This document shows, piece by piece, positions 1 through 8,245 of a stretch of 64,000 nucleotides of DNA. Each line of letters begins with the position of its first letter. Position 1 is the first letter of the stretch. Below the pieces are notes generated by a model. It ran no database searches and was not told the DNA's origin. It saw nothing but the letters and a program-made list of their open reading frames with translations. The position numbers and the translations under genes are program-made. Where the stretch lies: positions 186,001-250,000 of the forward strand of contig CAWDGV010000006.1 in assembly GCA_963801985.1 (NCBI GenBank). Reading direction: 5' to 3'. The stretch is from JABDQZ01 sp963801985 (GTDB lineage: Bacteria > Pseudomonadota > Gammaproteobacteria > Chromatiales > Chromatiaceae).

Positions 1-222
1 ATCCTGACGCGTACCGGACTTGAACTCGGTAAGCTGCTTGGCAATATATTTTGCATTCTGTCCCGCCAGGTTTGGCCAGATTGGATTGACACTGTTGCCA
101 TCTGCACCATGACAGGCAATACACATAGCCGCTTTAGCTTTACCAGCTTCGACATCTGCAGCCTGTACAGAACCTGCTGCCAGCAGAGCAACTAAAGAAA
201 AACCAATTAACCCTTTATTCAT
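1..222 (-). CDS. Small cytochrome c (class I), C-terminus cut by window edge
   Basis: The visible 74 codons encode an N-terminal signal peptide (start MNKGLIGFSLVALLAAGSVQA) and then a haem-binding CIACH motif followed by a PNLAGQ stretch. This is the pattern of periplasmic monohaem cytochromes of the c553/c4 half-domain type, which carry single electrons between respiratory complexes. The reading frame is still open at base 1, so the distal Met ligand and the C-terminus are outside the window. Two in-frame ATGs lie 6 bp apart (228 and 222). The purine-rich GGGGTGA just upstream is spaced better for 222. The next gene upstream on the same strand (305-610) encodes a close paralogue, so this is a tandem pair. 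A terminator-like hairpin separates the two, which suggests partial read-through or separate transcription. Confidence 0.85.
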   Translation of the reverse strand, partial: MNKGLIGFSLVALLAAGSVQAADVEAGKAKAAMCIACHGADGNSVNPIWPNLAGQNAKYIAKQLTEFKSGTRQD

Positions 223-252
223 AATCATTCACCCCAGCATAGGAAAGAATCT

Positions 253-278
253 AAAAAGGGTACCTGAAAGGTACCCTT
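253..278 (-). terminator. Rho-independent terminator between the two cytochrome c genes
   Basis: A perfect 9-bp stem (AAGGGTACC with GGTACCCTT) encloses a 5-nt loop. Read on the minus strand it is followed by a run of five T. It lies 27 bp past the stop of the 305-610 cytochrome gene and before the start of the second cytochrome gene, so it would end or attenuate transcription between the two. Confidence 0.7.
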
Positions 279-304
279 AGTTTATTCATGACAGTGACTA
301 GCGC

Positions 305-610
305 TTATTTCAAACCAGCGTAGTAAGCAGCAAGATTAGCCATGTCAGCGTCAGTCAGAGGAGCCGCCATTGGCGCCATGACAGGATCTTTACGCGTGCC
401 GTCTTTGAAAGCTTTCAACTGTTTAACCATGTACTGCGGTTTCTGACCAGCCAGGTTGGGGTAGTTAGGAATGGCGCTGATACCGTTTGCACCATGACAA
501 GCTGCACAAACGGCAGATTTAACTTTGCCTGCCGCCGCGTCACCGGCAACTGCAGAACCCATAGAACCCGCTAATGCGATAGCAGCTACTGAAAGTAATA
601 CTTTTTTCAT
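305..610 (-). CDS. Periplasmic cytochrome c (c553/c4 half-domain type)
   Basis: The protein is about 101 residues. It has a cleavable signal peptide (MKKVLLSVAAIALAGSMGSAVA), a CAACH haem motif at about residues 36-40, a PNLAGQKPQYMVKQL segment, and a conserved Met in VMAPMA that can serve as the sixth haem ligand. This is the size of a single-haem cytochrome c, half of a dihaem cytochrome c4. Its role is periplasmic electron transfer; the partner cannot be told from here. An upstream ATG at 622 is in frame, but GGAG lies 6 nt before the ATG at 610 and the signal peptide starts there, so 610 is preferred. The paralogue at 1-222 follows. Confidence 0.88.
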   Translation of the reverse strand: MKKVLLSVAAIALAGSMGSAVAGDAAAGKVKSAVCAACHGANGISAIPNYPNLAGQKPQYMVKQLKAFKDGTRKDPVMAPMAAPLTDADMANLAAYYAGLK

Positions 611-854
611 GAAATACTCCAATTAAATTAACAGTTTGGTTATATAACCTTAAATTCGCAGGCCTGATACTCAGGGCAAAATCGATTGTAATCAGGATTA
701 ATATACCGTCTATTCGTATAAACGCCGGAATCTTTTCCTCAACCCTTAAGGTTTGCCCCAGTATCCAGTCAAATTTTGACGCGAATTTATACCAGATAAA
801 CCACAAAATAGCCAATTAGTTCAGCAAATACTAATAAACATTAGCCTGAAAAAA
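611..854. other. Intergenic region with two small palindromes
   Basis: I find no credible gene in these 244 bases. A palindrome GGTTATATAACC (638-649) lies about 28 bp upstream of the cytochrome start and includes a TATAAC-like -10 candidate on the minus strand. A second palindrome, GTCAAATTTTGAC (768-780), could be an operator half-site pair, but I cannot assign a regulator. The region also contains the 3' flank of the 855-1319 gene. Confidence 0.35.
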
Positions 855-1319
855 TTATCGGCTCTTTGTACTCAGGCGAAACTGGTAGTCCCTGATACCA
901 GATAAATCCTGCACAAGCAGATGAATCAACCAGTGCATGGTTTCCGCCGTACAGGCCGGCAGCATGCCCTTTGCCTGGAAATAGCCCGGTCTGACAGGCT
1001 CCAGAAATACCCGGTTATAGCCCATGTCCATATTGACCCCTTCAAACTGAACACTGACTTTTTCAGGTAAAAAAGTAGCATTTTCTGGCATGATTAATGA
1101 GATGGTGAGCGGTTGCAGAATCTCGATATCTTGAGGCTCGATCAGGAACCGTACCGGCTGCCCTGAGATTTCCAGCTCACAGCCACCCTGCCGGAGATCA
1201 CAATCAGACTGATGCACGGCCACTTCCCGCTGACCATCCAGCAGTCCGGATTGCTGCAATAAAAACCCTCCGGACAATATCAATAACGCCAGCATCAGCC
1301 AGACCGAGTCACGCTTCAT
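855..1319 (-). CDS. Hypothetical membrane-anchored protein
   Basis: The protein has 154 residues with one N-terminal hydrophobic segment (about 6-25) that reads as a signal anchor. A soluble, presumably periplasmic domain follows. It has three cysteines in a short stretch (DCDLRQGGCELE, about 39-49) plus one near residue 122, which would fit disulfide bonding outside the cytoplasm. I do not recognise a family. Its start overlaps the end of the upstream GGDEF-EAL gene by 11 bp, so the two are translationally coupled and probably act together. It could be a modulator of that signalling protein or an unrelated passenger. Confidence 0.65.
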   Translation of the reverse strand: MKRDSVWLMLALLILSGGFLLQQSGLLDGQREVAVHQSDCDLRQGGCELEISGQPVRFLIEPQDIEILQPLTISLIMPENATFLPEKVSVQFEGVNMDMGYNRVFLEPVRPGYFQAKGMLPACTAETMHWLIHLLVQDLSGIRDYQFRLSTKSR

Positions 1320-3528
1320 TTTGTTCTGCCTTGATATTCTCTTCGCACCAGATCAGCAAGCCGGCTTCCGGCATGGGATTAGCCAGTCCATATCCCTGCA
1401 ATGAATCACAATCCATTTCAGCCAGCATATCAGCTGTTTCCTTGTGCTCCACGCCCTCGGCAATGACCGAAAAGCCAAGATCATGCGCCATTTTCAGAGT
1501 CGAGCTGACGATATCCTGGTTCTGGCGATCATTTTCCAGCCCGGTAATGAAACTGCGATCAATTTTCAGGGCCGAGACAGGCAGCAGGCGCAGCATCGAC
1601 AATGAAGAATAACCGGTACCAAAGTCATCAATACTGATGCGGAAGCCCGCTTTGTCCAGCGCATAAAGCACGTCTTTGTTAGTCGCTGAATTCACCATCT
1701 CGGCAGACTCAGTGACCTCAAAACAGATATTCCCGGGGTCGGTATCAGTCTCTGAAACCCGCTTAACAATCCAGTCAGCGATACTCAGGTCATCAAGCAC
1801 CTTGACCGACAGGTTGACGGCAACTGCCAGGCGAATGCCCTTTTGCTGGAAACGTCCAATTGCATCCAGGGTTTCATTGATAACCCATTCTGTCATTGTC
1901 CTGATGGCATTGGCCTGTTCGGCCAGGGGTAAAAAATCATCCGGGAACAACAATCCCTGAACAGGGTGCTGCCAGCGCACCAGTGCCTCAACCTTGCAAA
2001 TATCACCGTGTTGTTCTTTCAGGCTGATTTGAGGCTGGTACCAAAGCCGCAATTGACCCTCACGAATGGCTTCAGGTAAAGCGGCCATCAGTTGCAAACG
2101 GTCAGGAAAAGCTTCGGCGCTGTCAGGCTCGTAAAAACTGGTCACCTGGTTGTTGTTTTTTGCGTGGTACATTGCCTGGTCAGCACAGTTAAACAGCGTT
2201 TCCATCGTCAGCGAATGATCCGGATATAACGCAATCCCAACGCTGGCGCTGACATTCAGCTGCAGATCACCCAAAGTGACGTCCTGGCCAATGGTACTCA
2301 CCACCTTTGCCGCCACCAGCTCAGCCTGTTCCCGGCTTTCAACCCTGACCAGCACGGTAAACTCATCCCCTCCCAGGCGGGCCACGGTATCCACATCGCG
2401 CAACAAGCCTCGAACCCGCATGCCGATAACCTGTAACAGGCGGTCGCCGACCTGGTGACCCAGCATGTCATTGACTTCCTTGAAACGGTTCAGGTCAAGC
2501 ACCATCAGGGCAAGACGCTTGCCATCTCTTCCTGCTTCGTGAATTGCCTGGTTAAGTCTTTCATTAAACAGGCGGCGGTTCGGCAATCCCGTCAAGGCAT
2601 CATGCAGGCTGGCCTGGGAAAGCTCATTATTCAAAATATGCAGCTCACTGGCATAGCTACTGGCTTTCAAATGCAGGTATTGCAAATAAAAAATCAGCCA
2701 GGAGCCCAACAGCAACACACCAAGAAAGACCAACACGCTCGGATCGTTCCACTTAAACCGGAAAGATTCCAGCAGTGCCTCGCCGGGCAGATCTATCAGT
2801 TTCCAGCGTGTTCCCTGGACCGGTGACTCCGCCAAAACGACTCCTATTTCTCTTGGAGTTACAAAATTATGCCGAATACCCTGGGACCGGTCTCCGGCTG
2901 CAGTAATTTCAACCAGGTTAGGTTTATCGTTTCTGATCAGTAACAGCTCGTGTCCGGGAAGTTGCTGGTCAGCCAGCATCTGCACAATAAAGTCCGGTTT
3001 AAAACTGATGAAAAAGACATACGGACGATGCTTCAAAGTAACCGGTACCATGATATCGATATGAGGCGCACCACTGACTGGATGCAGAAAGATTTCGCGC
3101 TGGTGCCCGGTTTCCACAAATGAATGCAAATCACGTTTGCAGACCTCACCCATCAGCCCCAGCTCAAGTTCCATGACGGCCCTGCCCTCCGGGGTACTGA
3201 TGGTCGCCGAATAAGCTTCAGGAAAAGTGCCCATCAACTTTTCACGCAGGGCATTCATTAAAGCCTCGCTGTCAGGCTGCAATACCAGGCGTTCCAGGAT
3301 GCCCGCATTTGCCTCTGCAAATAATCTGGAAGAACGTTTGAGTGCCTGCAGGGTGACTTCCAGGCTACTGCTGACCCGGTCGATGACTGAGGTTGCCTGC
3401 TGTCTGACCTGCGCTGGTCGTTGTTTAAGCTCGGTAAAACCAGCCTGGTAGATACCAATAAGCACACCTACCAGCAAGGGTAAACCTATTAGCATTGACG
3501 CCCAGCGAGAAATAAAGGATGAATTCAT
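1309..3528 (-). CDS. Membrane GGDEF-EAL c-di-GMP turnover protein
   Basis: The protein has 739 residues. A first membrane helix (about 11-29) is followed by a periplasmic sensor region (about 30-260), a second helix (about 263-283), a short coiled linker, a GGDEF domain (about 305-465) and an EAL domain (about 475-730). The cyclase signature GGDEF (386-390) is intact, and an RDVD inhibitory I-site lies exactly five residues before it (377-380). The phosphodiesterase motifs EAL (514-516), EVTES (604-608) and DDFGTG (about 634-639) are also intact. Sequence alone therefore predicts both synthesis and breakdown of cyclic di-GMP, with the direction set by the periplasmic signal. It follows the UPF0114 gene by 34 bp and overlaps the small anchored protein downstream. 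Confidence 0.92.
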   Translation of the reverse strand: MNSSFISRWASMLIGLPLLVGVLIGIYQAGFTELKQRPAQVRQQATSVIDRVSSSLEVTLQALKRSSRLFAEANAGILERLVLQPDSEALMNALREKLMGTFPEAYSATISTPEGRAVMELELGLMGEVCKRDLHSFVETGHQREIFLHPVSGAPHIDIMVPVTLKHRPYVFFISFKPDFIVQMLADQQLPGHELLLIRNDKPNLVEITAAGDRSQGIRHNFVTPREIGVVLAESPVQGTRWKLIDLPGEALLESFRFKWNDPSVLVFLGVLLLGSWLIFYLQYLHLKASSYASELHILNNELSQASLHDALTGLPNRRLFNERLNQAIHEAGRDGKRLALMVLDLNRFKEVNDMLGHQVGDRLLQVIGMRVRGLLRDVDTVARLGGDEFTVLVRVESREQAELVAAKVVSTIGQDVTLGDLQLNVSASVGIALYPDHSLTMETLFNCADQAMYHAKNNNQVTSFYEPDSAEAFPDRLQLMAALPEAIREGQLRLWYQPQISLKEQHGDICKVEALVRWQHPVQGLLFPDDFLPLAEQANAIRTMTEWVINETLDAIGRFQQKGIRLAVAVNLSVKVLDDLSIADWIVKRVSETDTDPGNICFEVTESAEMVNSATNKDVLYALDKAGFRISIDDFGTGYSSLSMLRLLPVSALKIDRSFITGLENDRQNQDIVSSTLKMAHDLGFSVIAEGVEHKETADMLAEMDCDSLQGYGLANPMPEAGLLIWCEENIKAEQNEA

Positions 3529-3562
3529 TTACAGCGTTCTTTCCCGAGAAAGAGATATCAGT

Positions 3563-3814
3563 TCAGTGTTTGTTGTCCCCGAGATGGGACAGGTACAAGG
3601 CAAGCCCCAGAAACGCTATGCCGACTGCAAACTGTAACATACCCAGGGCACTGGATAATTCCATTTCAATGGCAAATTCAAAAAAGCGCACAATCAGGGT
3701 CGTCATGTAAAAGATCGCAAGAGCCGACAACAGGCTACCAATGACAGCGATAAATACCAGCAACCGACTATTCCATAACAAGCCCTCAAATATTTTTTGT
3801 AGCTGTTTCATCAT
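3563..3814 (-). CDS. Shortened UPF0114 (YqhA-like) membrane protein
   Basis: From the ATG at 3814 the product is 83 residues. The N-terminal half (FEGLLWNSRLLVFIAVIGSL) resembles the start of UPF0114 proteins. The C-terminal half (LIVRFFEFAIEMELSS then GLALYLSHLGDNKH) resembles their end. Family members as I remember them run to about 160-200 residues, with a middle part bearing a DGYL...GLYELF segment. That part is absent, and the two ends are joined in frame near FYMTTL. What remains would form about two or three membrane helices. Function of the family is unknown. An in-frame extension to 3895 exists but does not look like family sequence. It is probably cotranscribed with the GGDEF-EAL gene. 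Confidence 0.6.
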   Translation of the reverse strand: MMKQLQKIFEGLLWNSRLLVFIAVIGSLLSALAIFYMTTLIVRFFEFAIEMELSSALGMLQFAVGIAFLGLALYLSHLGDNKH

Positions 3815-3997
3815 TCTTTGAATCTTCACCCGTAAAAGCGTGCCAGTGGACCACTCGAGCATTAAAAAACGCCATGATTTTACGCAAACAAACATAAAAA
3901 AGCTTCTCTGAAACGCTTCAGCAGTCCTTTTTTCACCATAACATCACTTCGAATCAGTGTTATCATGGCGTGCTTTTCAACGTAAACATCAAGATAC

Positions 3998-6874
3998 ATG
4001 CAGATATTTTCTACCGGACAGCGCTGGGTCAGCGATACAGAATCTGAACTGGGACTGGGCACCATTGTTGAGATTGATGGTCGTACTATCAGCATTTTAT
4101 TCACTGCCAGCGGTGAAACCCGTGCCTATGCCAGTCAAAATGCCCCCCTCACCCGGGTAGAGTACATGGTTGGTGAGAAAGTGCGCACTCAGCATGGCTG
4201 GCTGTTGTTTGTTCAGGAAGTTGAAGAAAATAACGGATTGCTGACTTACCGCGGTATTAATGACGAAGGCCAACAGGCAGAACTGCATGAAAGCGAGCTG
4301 GATGCCAACCAGGTGTTCAGCCGTCCCCAGGAAAGGTTACTGCGTGGTCAGCTGGACCATCCAAAATGGTTTAACCTGCGTTATCACACCCTGAAACAAA
4401 CCCAGCGATTATCCCAATCCGACTTTTACGGCCTGACCGGCATTCGTGCCGAACTGTTGCCTCACCAGCTGTATATCGCCCACGAGGTTGCCACACGGAC
4501 CAATCCCCGCGTGTTACTGGCTGACGAAGTTGGCCTGGGTAAAACCATCGAAGCGGCTATGATTGTGCATCATCAGCTGCTGACCGGCCGGGCCCAGCGT
4601 ATTCTCATCCTGGTTCCTGAGCCCTTATTGCACCAGTGGCTGGTTGAGCTACTGCGGCGCTTTAATCTTAGCTTCAGGATATTCGACGAGGAACGCTGCC
4701 AGGCGATCGAGGAAAGTGGAGCGCACGACAATCCTTTTGTGACAGAGCAACTGGTTTTATCCAGCCTGAATCTCTTCCTGCAAAACCCCAAACGACACAC
4801 CCAGGCCCTGAATGCTGGCTGGGATTTACTGGTGATTGATGAAGCCCATCACCTGGCCTGGAGTGAGGAGAACGCCAGTGTTGAATACCAGGCCGTTGAA
4901 CAACTGGCAGAAAACACATCGGGCGTTTTGTTACTGACAGCCACTCCGGAACAGCTGGGTAAAAGTGGCCACTTTGCACGCCTGCGACTGCTTGATCCTG
5001 ATCGTTTCCACGACCTGCAGGCTTTCGAGGAAGAAGAAAAGCACTTTGCACCGATTGCCGATGCTGTCGAAATCCTGCTGGATGAGAATGTCGATGACGC
5101 ACAGATCAAGGGACTACTGACACAGCTGCATGATGATGAAATCCTGCAGTTGCTGCTATCCCTGGAAAAATTGCAACCGGGTTCAGAAGAGTATCTGAAA
5201 AACCGCGATCAGATAGTTCACGAGTTGATCGACCGGCATGGGACCGGTCGCGTATTGTTCAGAAACACACGCGCTCGGATAGCCGGCTTTCCTCAACGGC
5301 AAACGCACCCATGGCCATTGCCATTTCCGCAGCAGTACCAGATAGAAGCTGACAGCGAGAAAAACCCGGAACATTACCTGCAGCCGGAAGACCACTACCG
5401 CATGCAGGCTGCAATTAGCGATGCAGACTGGTGGGAATTTGATCCCCGGATCAAATGGCTGGCAGAACTGATCGACCGGCATCCGGGTGAAAAGCTGTTA
5501 CTGATCTGCGCCAAGGCGGACACCGCACTTGAACTGGAGCAGGTATTACGCACCCGCGAAGGTATTCTGTCGGCTGTTTTCCATGAATATATGAGCATTA
5601 TTGAACGCGACCGGGCAGCGGCCTGGTTTGCCGATCCCGAAGAGGGAACGCCACTGCTGATCTGTTCTGAAATTGGTAGTGAAGGACGCAATTTCCAGTT
5701 TTCCCATCACCTGGTGTTATTTGATTTGCCATTTAATCCTGACCTGCTGGAACAGCGCATTGGACGTCTTGACAGGATAGGACAGAAAAATAGCATTGAT
5801 ATCCACATACCCTACTTTGAAAACGGCCCTACTGAAATTATGTACCAGTGGTATCAACAGGGACTCAATGCCTTTGAAAGCACCTGCCCTGAAGGCCATA
5901 ACGTTTTTCAGCAACTGGAACCAGCCCTGCGCCAGGCATTGAAAGATCCGGATGCCGGCCAGGTGGCAACATTACTGCAGGCAGCACAAAAGCTGGCCTC
6001 CCAAACCCGTGATGAGCTGGAAAAGGGTCGCGATCACCTACTTGAGTTAAGTTCCTGTCGCCAGCCACAGGCAGACCAGCTGACTGATCACATTCGTGAA
6101 ACCGAGTTTACCGATGCGCTGACACGCTACCTTGACCAACTGACGGACTGCTACGGCCTGGACATGGAAGACCACTCTGCCAACAGCTATATCCTCAGAC
6201 CCACCGCGCAAATGTCGGTGGATAATTTCCCGGGCTTACCCGCTGAAGGAATGACCCTGACAACCCATCGCACCACTGCCCTGTCCCATGAAGACCGGCA
6301 TTATCTCAGCTGGGAACATCCACTGATTCGAGGTGCAATGGATATGACCCTGTCAGGCACTCATGGCAGAACCGGACTGCTGGCTGCCAAACTGGGGGAT
6401 GGCAACACCGGACTGTTGCTGGAATGTCTTTATGTACTGGAAGCCGTTGGACCCAAAGGCCTGCAGGCCGGGAAATTCCTGCCGCCAACCTGCCTGCGCA
6501 TGCTGGTCAATACCCGGGGTAATAACCTGGCCACTGATATCAGCTTCGAGCAGCTACGCGAGCATGCCATTCCACTGGAGAAAAAGACTTTAAGAAGTCT
6601 TCTGGAAAAAGCCCGCCCGGCAGTGCCAGCGATGCTTGGCCATGCCGAAACGCTCGCGAAACAGCTGGCTGAACCTATCCGGCAAAAAGCCACTGAAGAA
6701 ATGCTGGATCATTATACTAACGAAATTCAGCGCCTGACACACTTGCAGACCATCAATCCGTTGGTTCGTGACGAGGAAATTGAGGATATCCAGGCTGAAG
6801 GCCTCGCGCTTCACCGCATGCTCGACTCCGCCCAGCTGAGGCTGGATGCTGTCCGCATTATTGTTCTCGCCTAA
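3998..6874 (+). CDS. rapA: RNA polymerase-associated ATPase RapA
   Basis: The 958-residue product matches the usual RapA length (about 968). RapA is a Swi2/Snf2-type ATPase that binds RNA polymerase and recycles it from stalled or post-termination complexes. The N-terminal part (about 1-110) fits the Tudor-like domains. Helicase motifs follow: Walker A ADEVGLGKT (about 175-183), DEAH in LLVIDEAHHL (about 280), the LLLTATPEQ motif III, and the C-terminal lobe with EIGSEGRNFQ and QRIGRLDRIGQ. The RapA-specific C-terminal region is present to the end. The start codon has no strong ribosome site but fits the family N-terminus. The gene reads away from the minus-strand cluster at 1-3.8 kb. Confidence 0.97.
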   Translation: MQIFSTGQRWVSDTESELGLGTIVEIDGRTISILFTASGETRAYASQNAPLTRVEYMVGEKVRTQHGWLLFVQEVEENNGLLTYRGINDEGQQAELHESELDANQVFSRPQERLLRGQLDHPKWFNLRYHTLKQTQRLSQSDFYGLTGIRAELLPHQLYIAHEVATRTNPRVLLADEVGLGKTIEAAMIVHHQLLTGRAQRILILVPEPLLHQWLVELLRRFNLSFRIFDEERCQAIEESGAHDNPFVTEQLVLSSLNLFLQNPKRHTQALNAGWDLLVIDEAHHLAWSEENASVEYQAVEQLAENTSGVLLLTATPEQLGKSGHFARLRLLDPDRFHDLQAFEEEEKHFAPIADAVEILLDENVDDAQIKGLLTQLHDDEILQLLLSLEKLQPGSEEYLKNRDQIVHELIDRHGTGRVLFRNTRARIAGFPQRQTHPWPLPFPQQYQIEADSEKNPEHYLQPEDHYRMQAAISDADWWEFDPRIKWLAELIDRHPGEKLLLICAKADTALELEQVLRTREGILSAVFHEYMSIIERDRAAAWFADPEEGTPLLICSEIGSEGRNFQFSHHLVLFDLPFNPDLLEQRIGRLDRIGQKNSIDIHIPYFENGPTEIMYQWYQQGLNAFESTCPEGHNVFQQLEPALRQALKDPDAGQVATLLQAAQKLASQTRDELEKGRDHLLELSSCRQPQADQLTDHIRETEFTDALTRYLDQLTDCYGLDMEDHSANSYILRPTAQMSVDNFPGLPAEGMTLTTHRTTALSHEDRHYLSWEHPLIRGAMDMTLSGTHGRTGLLAAKLGDGNTGLLLECLYVLEAVGPKGLQAGKFLPPTCLRMLVNTRGNNLATDISFEQLREHAIPLEKKTLRSLLEKARPAVPAMLGHAETLAKQLAEPIRQKATEEMLDHYTNEIQRLTHLQTINPLVRDEEIEDIQAEGLALHRMLDSAQLRLDAVRIIVLA

Positions 6875-6920
6875 CAAAATCTGCAGCCTTTTCTTTGCAG
6901 CAACCATTTTTTCTCAAGGA

Positions 6921-6958
6921 TGTATTACAGCAGGTTCTGAAAAACCTGCTGTAATACA
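6921..6958. terminator. Perfect 16-bp hairpin after rapA
   Basis: A 16-bp stem without mismatches (6921-6936 pairing with 6943-6958) closes a 6-nt CTGAAA loop, 46 bp after the rapA stop and 24 bp before the next gene. No long T tract follows on either strand, so it is not a textbook intrinsic terminator. It may still stabilise the 3' end of the rapA transcript or act with Rho. Confidence 0.55.
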
Positions 6959-6982
6959 TTACTGAGTAAATCAAAGAATAAT

Positions 6983-8143
6983 ATGACAAGCCAACTCCAA
7001 CGCCTGCAAGTGCTGTCAGCCGGTATACTCAGCCTCATACTGATGCTGGGGATTGCCCGCTTTGCCTACACCCCGATGTTGCCACTGATGCAGCAGCAGG
7101 CCGGACTGGGCATTGCTGAAGGCGGCTGGCTCGCAGCCATCAACTATATCGGCTATCTCAGCGGCGCCATCATTGCATCACTTGTCAGCGACCTGCACCT
7201 TAAAGACCGCCTTTACCGCATCGGACTGGTTGTTGCCGTGGTAACCACCCTGATCATGGGAATCACCGATAATTTCTGGTTGTGGGCATTTTCCCGGTTC
7301 TTTGCCGGCTTAAGCAGTGCCGCAGGCTTGCTGCTGGGTTCAGGGTTAATCATGAACTGGTTAATACGCCATGATTTCCGCAGCGAACTGGGGATCCACT
7401 TCAGTGGGCTTGGGCTCGGTATTGCCCTGTGTGCCATCGTCGTTGAACTGATGAATCAATACCTCGACTGGAGTCAGCAGTGGTATTTCCTCACCCTGCT
7501 GGGTGCATTGATATTAATTCCCGCCTGGAGCTGGCTACCCAGGCCCGACAACACCAGCATGACTTACGGTGGCAATACGATGACCGACAATCCCCCCAGT
7601 CAGCTCTACCTTCGAATATTCATGGCTGCCTATTTCTGTGCAGGTATCGGCTACGTGATCAGTGCAACCTTTATCGTCGCCATTGTCGAGGAGCTGCCCG
7701 GCATGGCGGGGAAAGGTGCCTGGAGTTTTATGGTGATTGGCCTTGCGGCAGCACCTGCCTGTATCTTCTGGGACCTGGTGGCACGCAAATTTGGTGATCT
7801 CAATGCCCTGATCAGTGCCTTTCTATTGAAGATTTTTGCCGTTTTGTTGCCTGTTCTGGAACCCAGCCTGACCGTGGTGATGTTCAGTGCAGCCCTGTTT
7901 GGCGCCACCTTCATGGGTATCGTCAGCCTGGTTTTAAGCATGGCGGGCCGTTACTATCCGACGCGCCCTGCCAAGATGATGGGAAAAATGACAATCTCAT
8001 ACGGTATTGCCCAGATAATCGCCCCCGCCATTACCGGCGTCCTGGCAGAATACAGTGGCAGCTACAGCACCGGGCTGTACATGGCCGCCGCCATGATGGT
8101 GGTCGGCAGCCTGTTAATGTTAAGACTTAAAGCCATTTCATAA
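6983..8143 (+). CDS. YbfB/YjiJ-type MFS transporter
   Basis: The protein has 386 residues and about 12 hydrophobic segments. The first helix carries GIARFAYTPMLPLM, characteristic of the YbfB/YjiJ branch of the major facilitator superfamily (MFS_4). A loop of about 25 polar residues around position 195 separates the two six-helix halves. The substrates of this branch are poorly defined, so I do not propose one. The gene stands alone between rapA and a chemoreceptor gene, and its role cannot be inferred from the neighbours. Confidence 0.85.
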   Translation: MTSQLQRLQVLSAGILSLILMLGIARFAYTPMLPLMQQQAGLGIAEGGWLAAINYIGYLSGAIIASLVSDLHLKDRLYRIGLVVAVVTTLIMGITDNFWLWAFSRFFAGLSSAAGLLLGSGLIMNWLIRHDFRSELGIHFSGLGLGIALCAIVVELMNQYLDWSQQWYFLTLLGALILIPAWSWLPRPDNTSMTYGGNTMTDNPPSQLYLRIFMAAYFCAGIGYVISATFIVAIVEELPGMAGKGAWSFMVIGLAAAPACIFWDLVARKFGDLNALISAFLLKIFAVLLPVLEPSLTVVMFSAALFGATFMGIVSLVLSMAGRYYPTRPAKMMGKMTISYGIAQIIAPAITGVLAEYSGSYSTGLYMAAAMMVVGSLLMLRLKAIS

Positions 8144-8245
8144 GGAAAACTCACAGTAAAAAAAATGACAATCTGAGATTTTTTTCTTCAGAAAATACAG
8201 AAACTGTCGATATCGCATGTAACAAAAAAATAACGAGAAAAATAC

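Noticed and set aside
540..815. A 91-codon minus-strand frame upstream of the cytochrome gene
   Set aside because: It overlaps the signal-peptide region of the cytochrome gene, lacks a ribosome site and looks like translated promoter sequence.
3563..3895. The longer 110-residue start for the UPF0114-like protein
   Set aside because: The first 27 residues do not resemble the family, whereas translation from the ATG pair at 3814/3811 begins at the conserved N-terminus.
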